A DNA stretch of 5,889 bases from positions 1 to 5,889 of the forward strand of contig NZ_DAOUCJ010000043.1 of NCBI RefSeq assembly GCF_034432235.1, read 5' to 3'. Below are positions 5,710-5,889 of the stretch, one piece after another. This stretch comes from Thermoflexus sp. Lineage in GTDB: Bacteria; Chloroflexota; Anaerolineae; Thermoflexales; Thermoflexaceae. A program made the translations under genes and the position numbers. The notes beneath the pieces are model-generated. The model did not search any database, was not told the DNA's origin, and worked only from the letters and a program-made list of their open reading frames with translations. The first letter of the stretch is position 1. Each line of letters starts with the position of its first letter.

Positions 5710-5889
5710 GCGTCGAAGGCCCGGGAGGACAAGGGCCCACCGAGCCCCCGGGTTCCCCTGGGCCCGTGGGATCGCCGGAAGGTTTGCCCCTTCCACCGGC
5801 TCCATCCCCCGCTGGCTCCAACCTATCCGGGCCACCGGCCCCTGTCCCCCCACGATCGGGACAGACCGATCCCTCATCGATGGGGACCA
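5710..5889. other. Gene-free right edge with several inverted repeats
   Basis: No supported gene. The stretch is C/G-rich and dense in inverted repeats: GGGCCCA (5733-5739) with TGGGCCC (5759-5765), the hairpin at 5774-5800, and GATCGG (5854-5859) with CCGATC (5866-5871). The palindrome CATCGATG lies at 5875-5882. Minus-strand frames crossing it continue as antisense shadows of trmI. Confidence 0.55.
5774..5800 (+). terminator. Candidate 3' hairpin of the enolase-gene/trmI unit
   Basis: GCCGG (5774-5778) plus AAGG (5779-5782) pair with CCTT (5789-5792) and CCGGC (5796-5800), interrupted by a three-base bulge (5793-5795), with a six-base loop (TTTGCC). It stands 64 bases after the trmI stop and lacks a T-run, like the hairpins at 1355-1422. 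It could end the transcript or only stabilise it. Confidence 0.35.

Noticed and set aside
5107..5877. 256-codon minus-strand frame opposite trmI
   Set aside because: Antisense composition only, while the plus strand carries all the TrmI motifs.
1..5889. tRNA/rRNA genes, CRISPR arrays, insertion sequences, phage or toxin-antitoxin genes
   Set aside because: I looked on both strands and saw no cloverleaf, regularly spaced repeats, transposase or integrase, or terminal inverted repeats that would support any of these.

Overview
The window is visibly GC-rich and comes from a bacterial chromosome. I infer a thermophilic member of the Chloroflexota (Thermoflexus/Anaerolineae-like). The reasons are the Thr/Pro-repeat linkers around a LysM domain in a lipoprotein, GTG as well as ATG starts, hairpins without U-tracts after genes, and a TrmI-type tRNA m1A58 methyltransferase. 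The assignment rests on general familiarity, not on a search.

Layout. 1-179 is a gene-free leader with a TATAAT-like -10 and a strong Shine-Dalgarno. 180-1348 (+) is a two-gene unit: a LysM/FxLYD-type lipoprotein and, overlapping it by 4 bases (ATGA), a 64-residue two-helix membrane protein. 1349-1432 is a convergent gap with two perfect hairpins, one just after each converging unit. 1433-3402 (-) is a two-gene unit for the paired ATPases of an oligo/dipeptide ABC importer, OppD then OppF, joined by a GTGA overlap. 3403-3760 is a divergent intergenic region. It holds a near-consensus promoter for oppD (TTGACA, 17 bases, TATCAT), a 7+7 inverted repeat abutting its -35 box, and, on the other strand, a terminator-like stem with five T's plus a second hairpin. 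3761-5709 (+) encodes an enolase-superfamily enzyme of the o-succinylbenzoate synthase/N-succinylamino acid racemase (OSBS/NSAR) subfamily and, 17 bases later, a TrmI-like tRNA (adenine-58-N1)-methyltransferase. 5710-5889 is gene-free and rich in inverted repeats.

How the genes work together. OppD and OppF would energise import of peptides through permeases encoded elsewhere, since no permease or binding protein lies in their transcription unit here. The neighbouring racemase-type enzyme could act on amino-acid derivatives or make a menaquinone precursor; sequence alone does not decide between these. TrmI is a housekeeping tRNA modifier probably co-transcribed with it. The lipoprotein and its small partner look like an independent cell-envelope unit.

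I see no mobile element, CRISPR array, RNA gene or clear new system. The most interesting unexplained DNA is 3480-3760.
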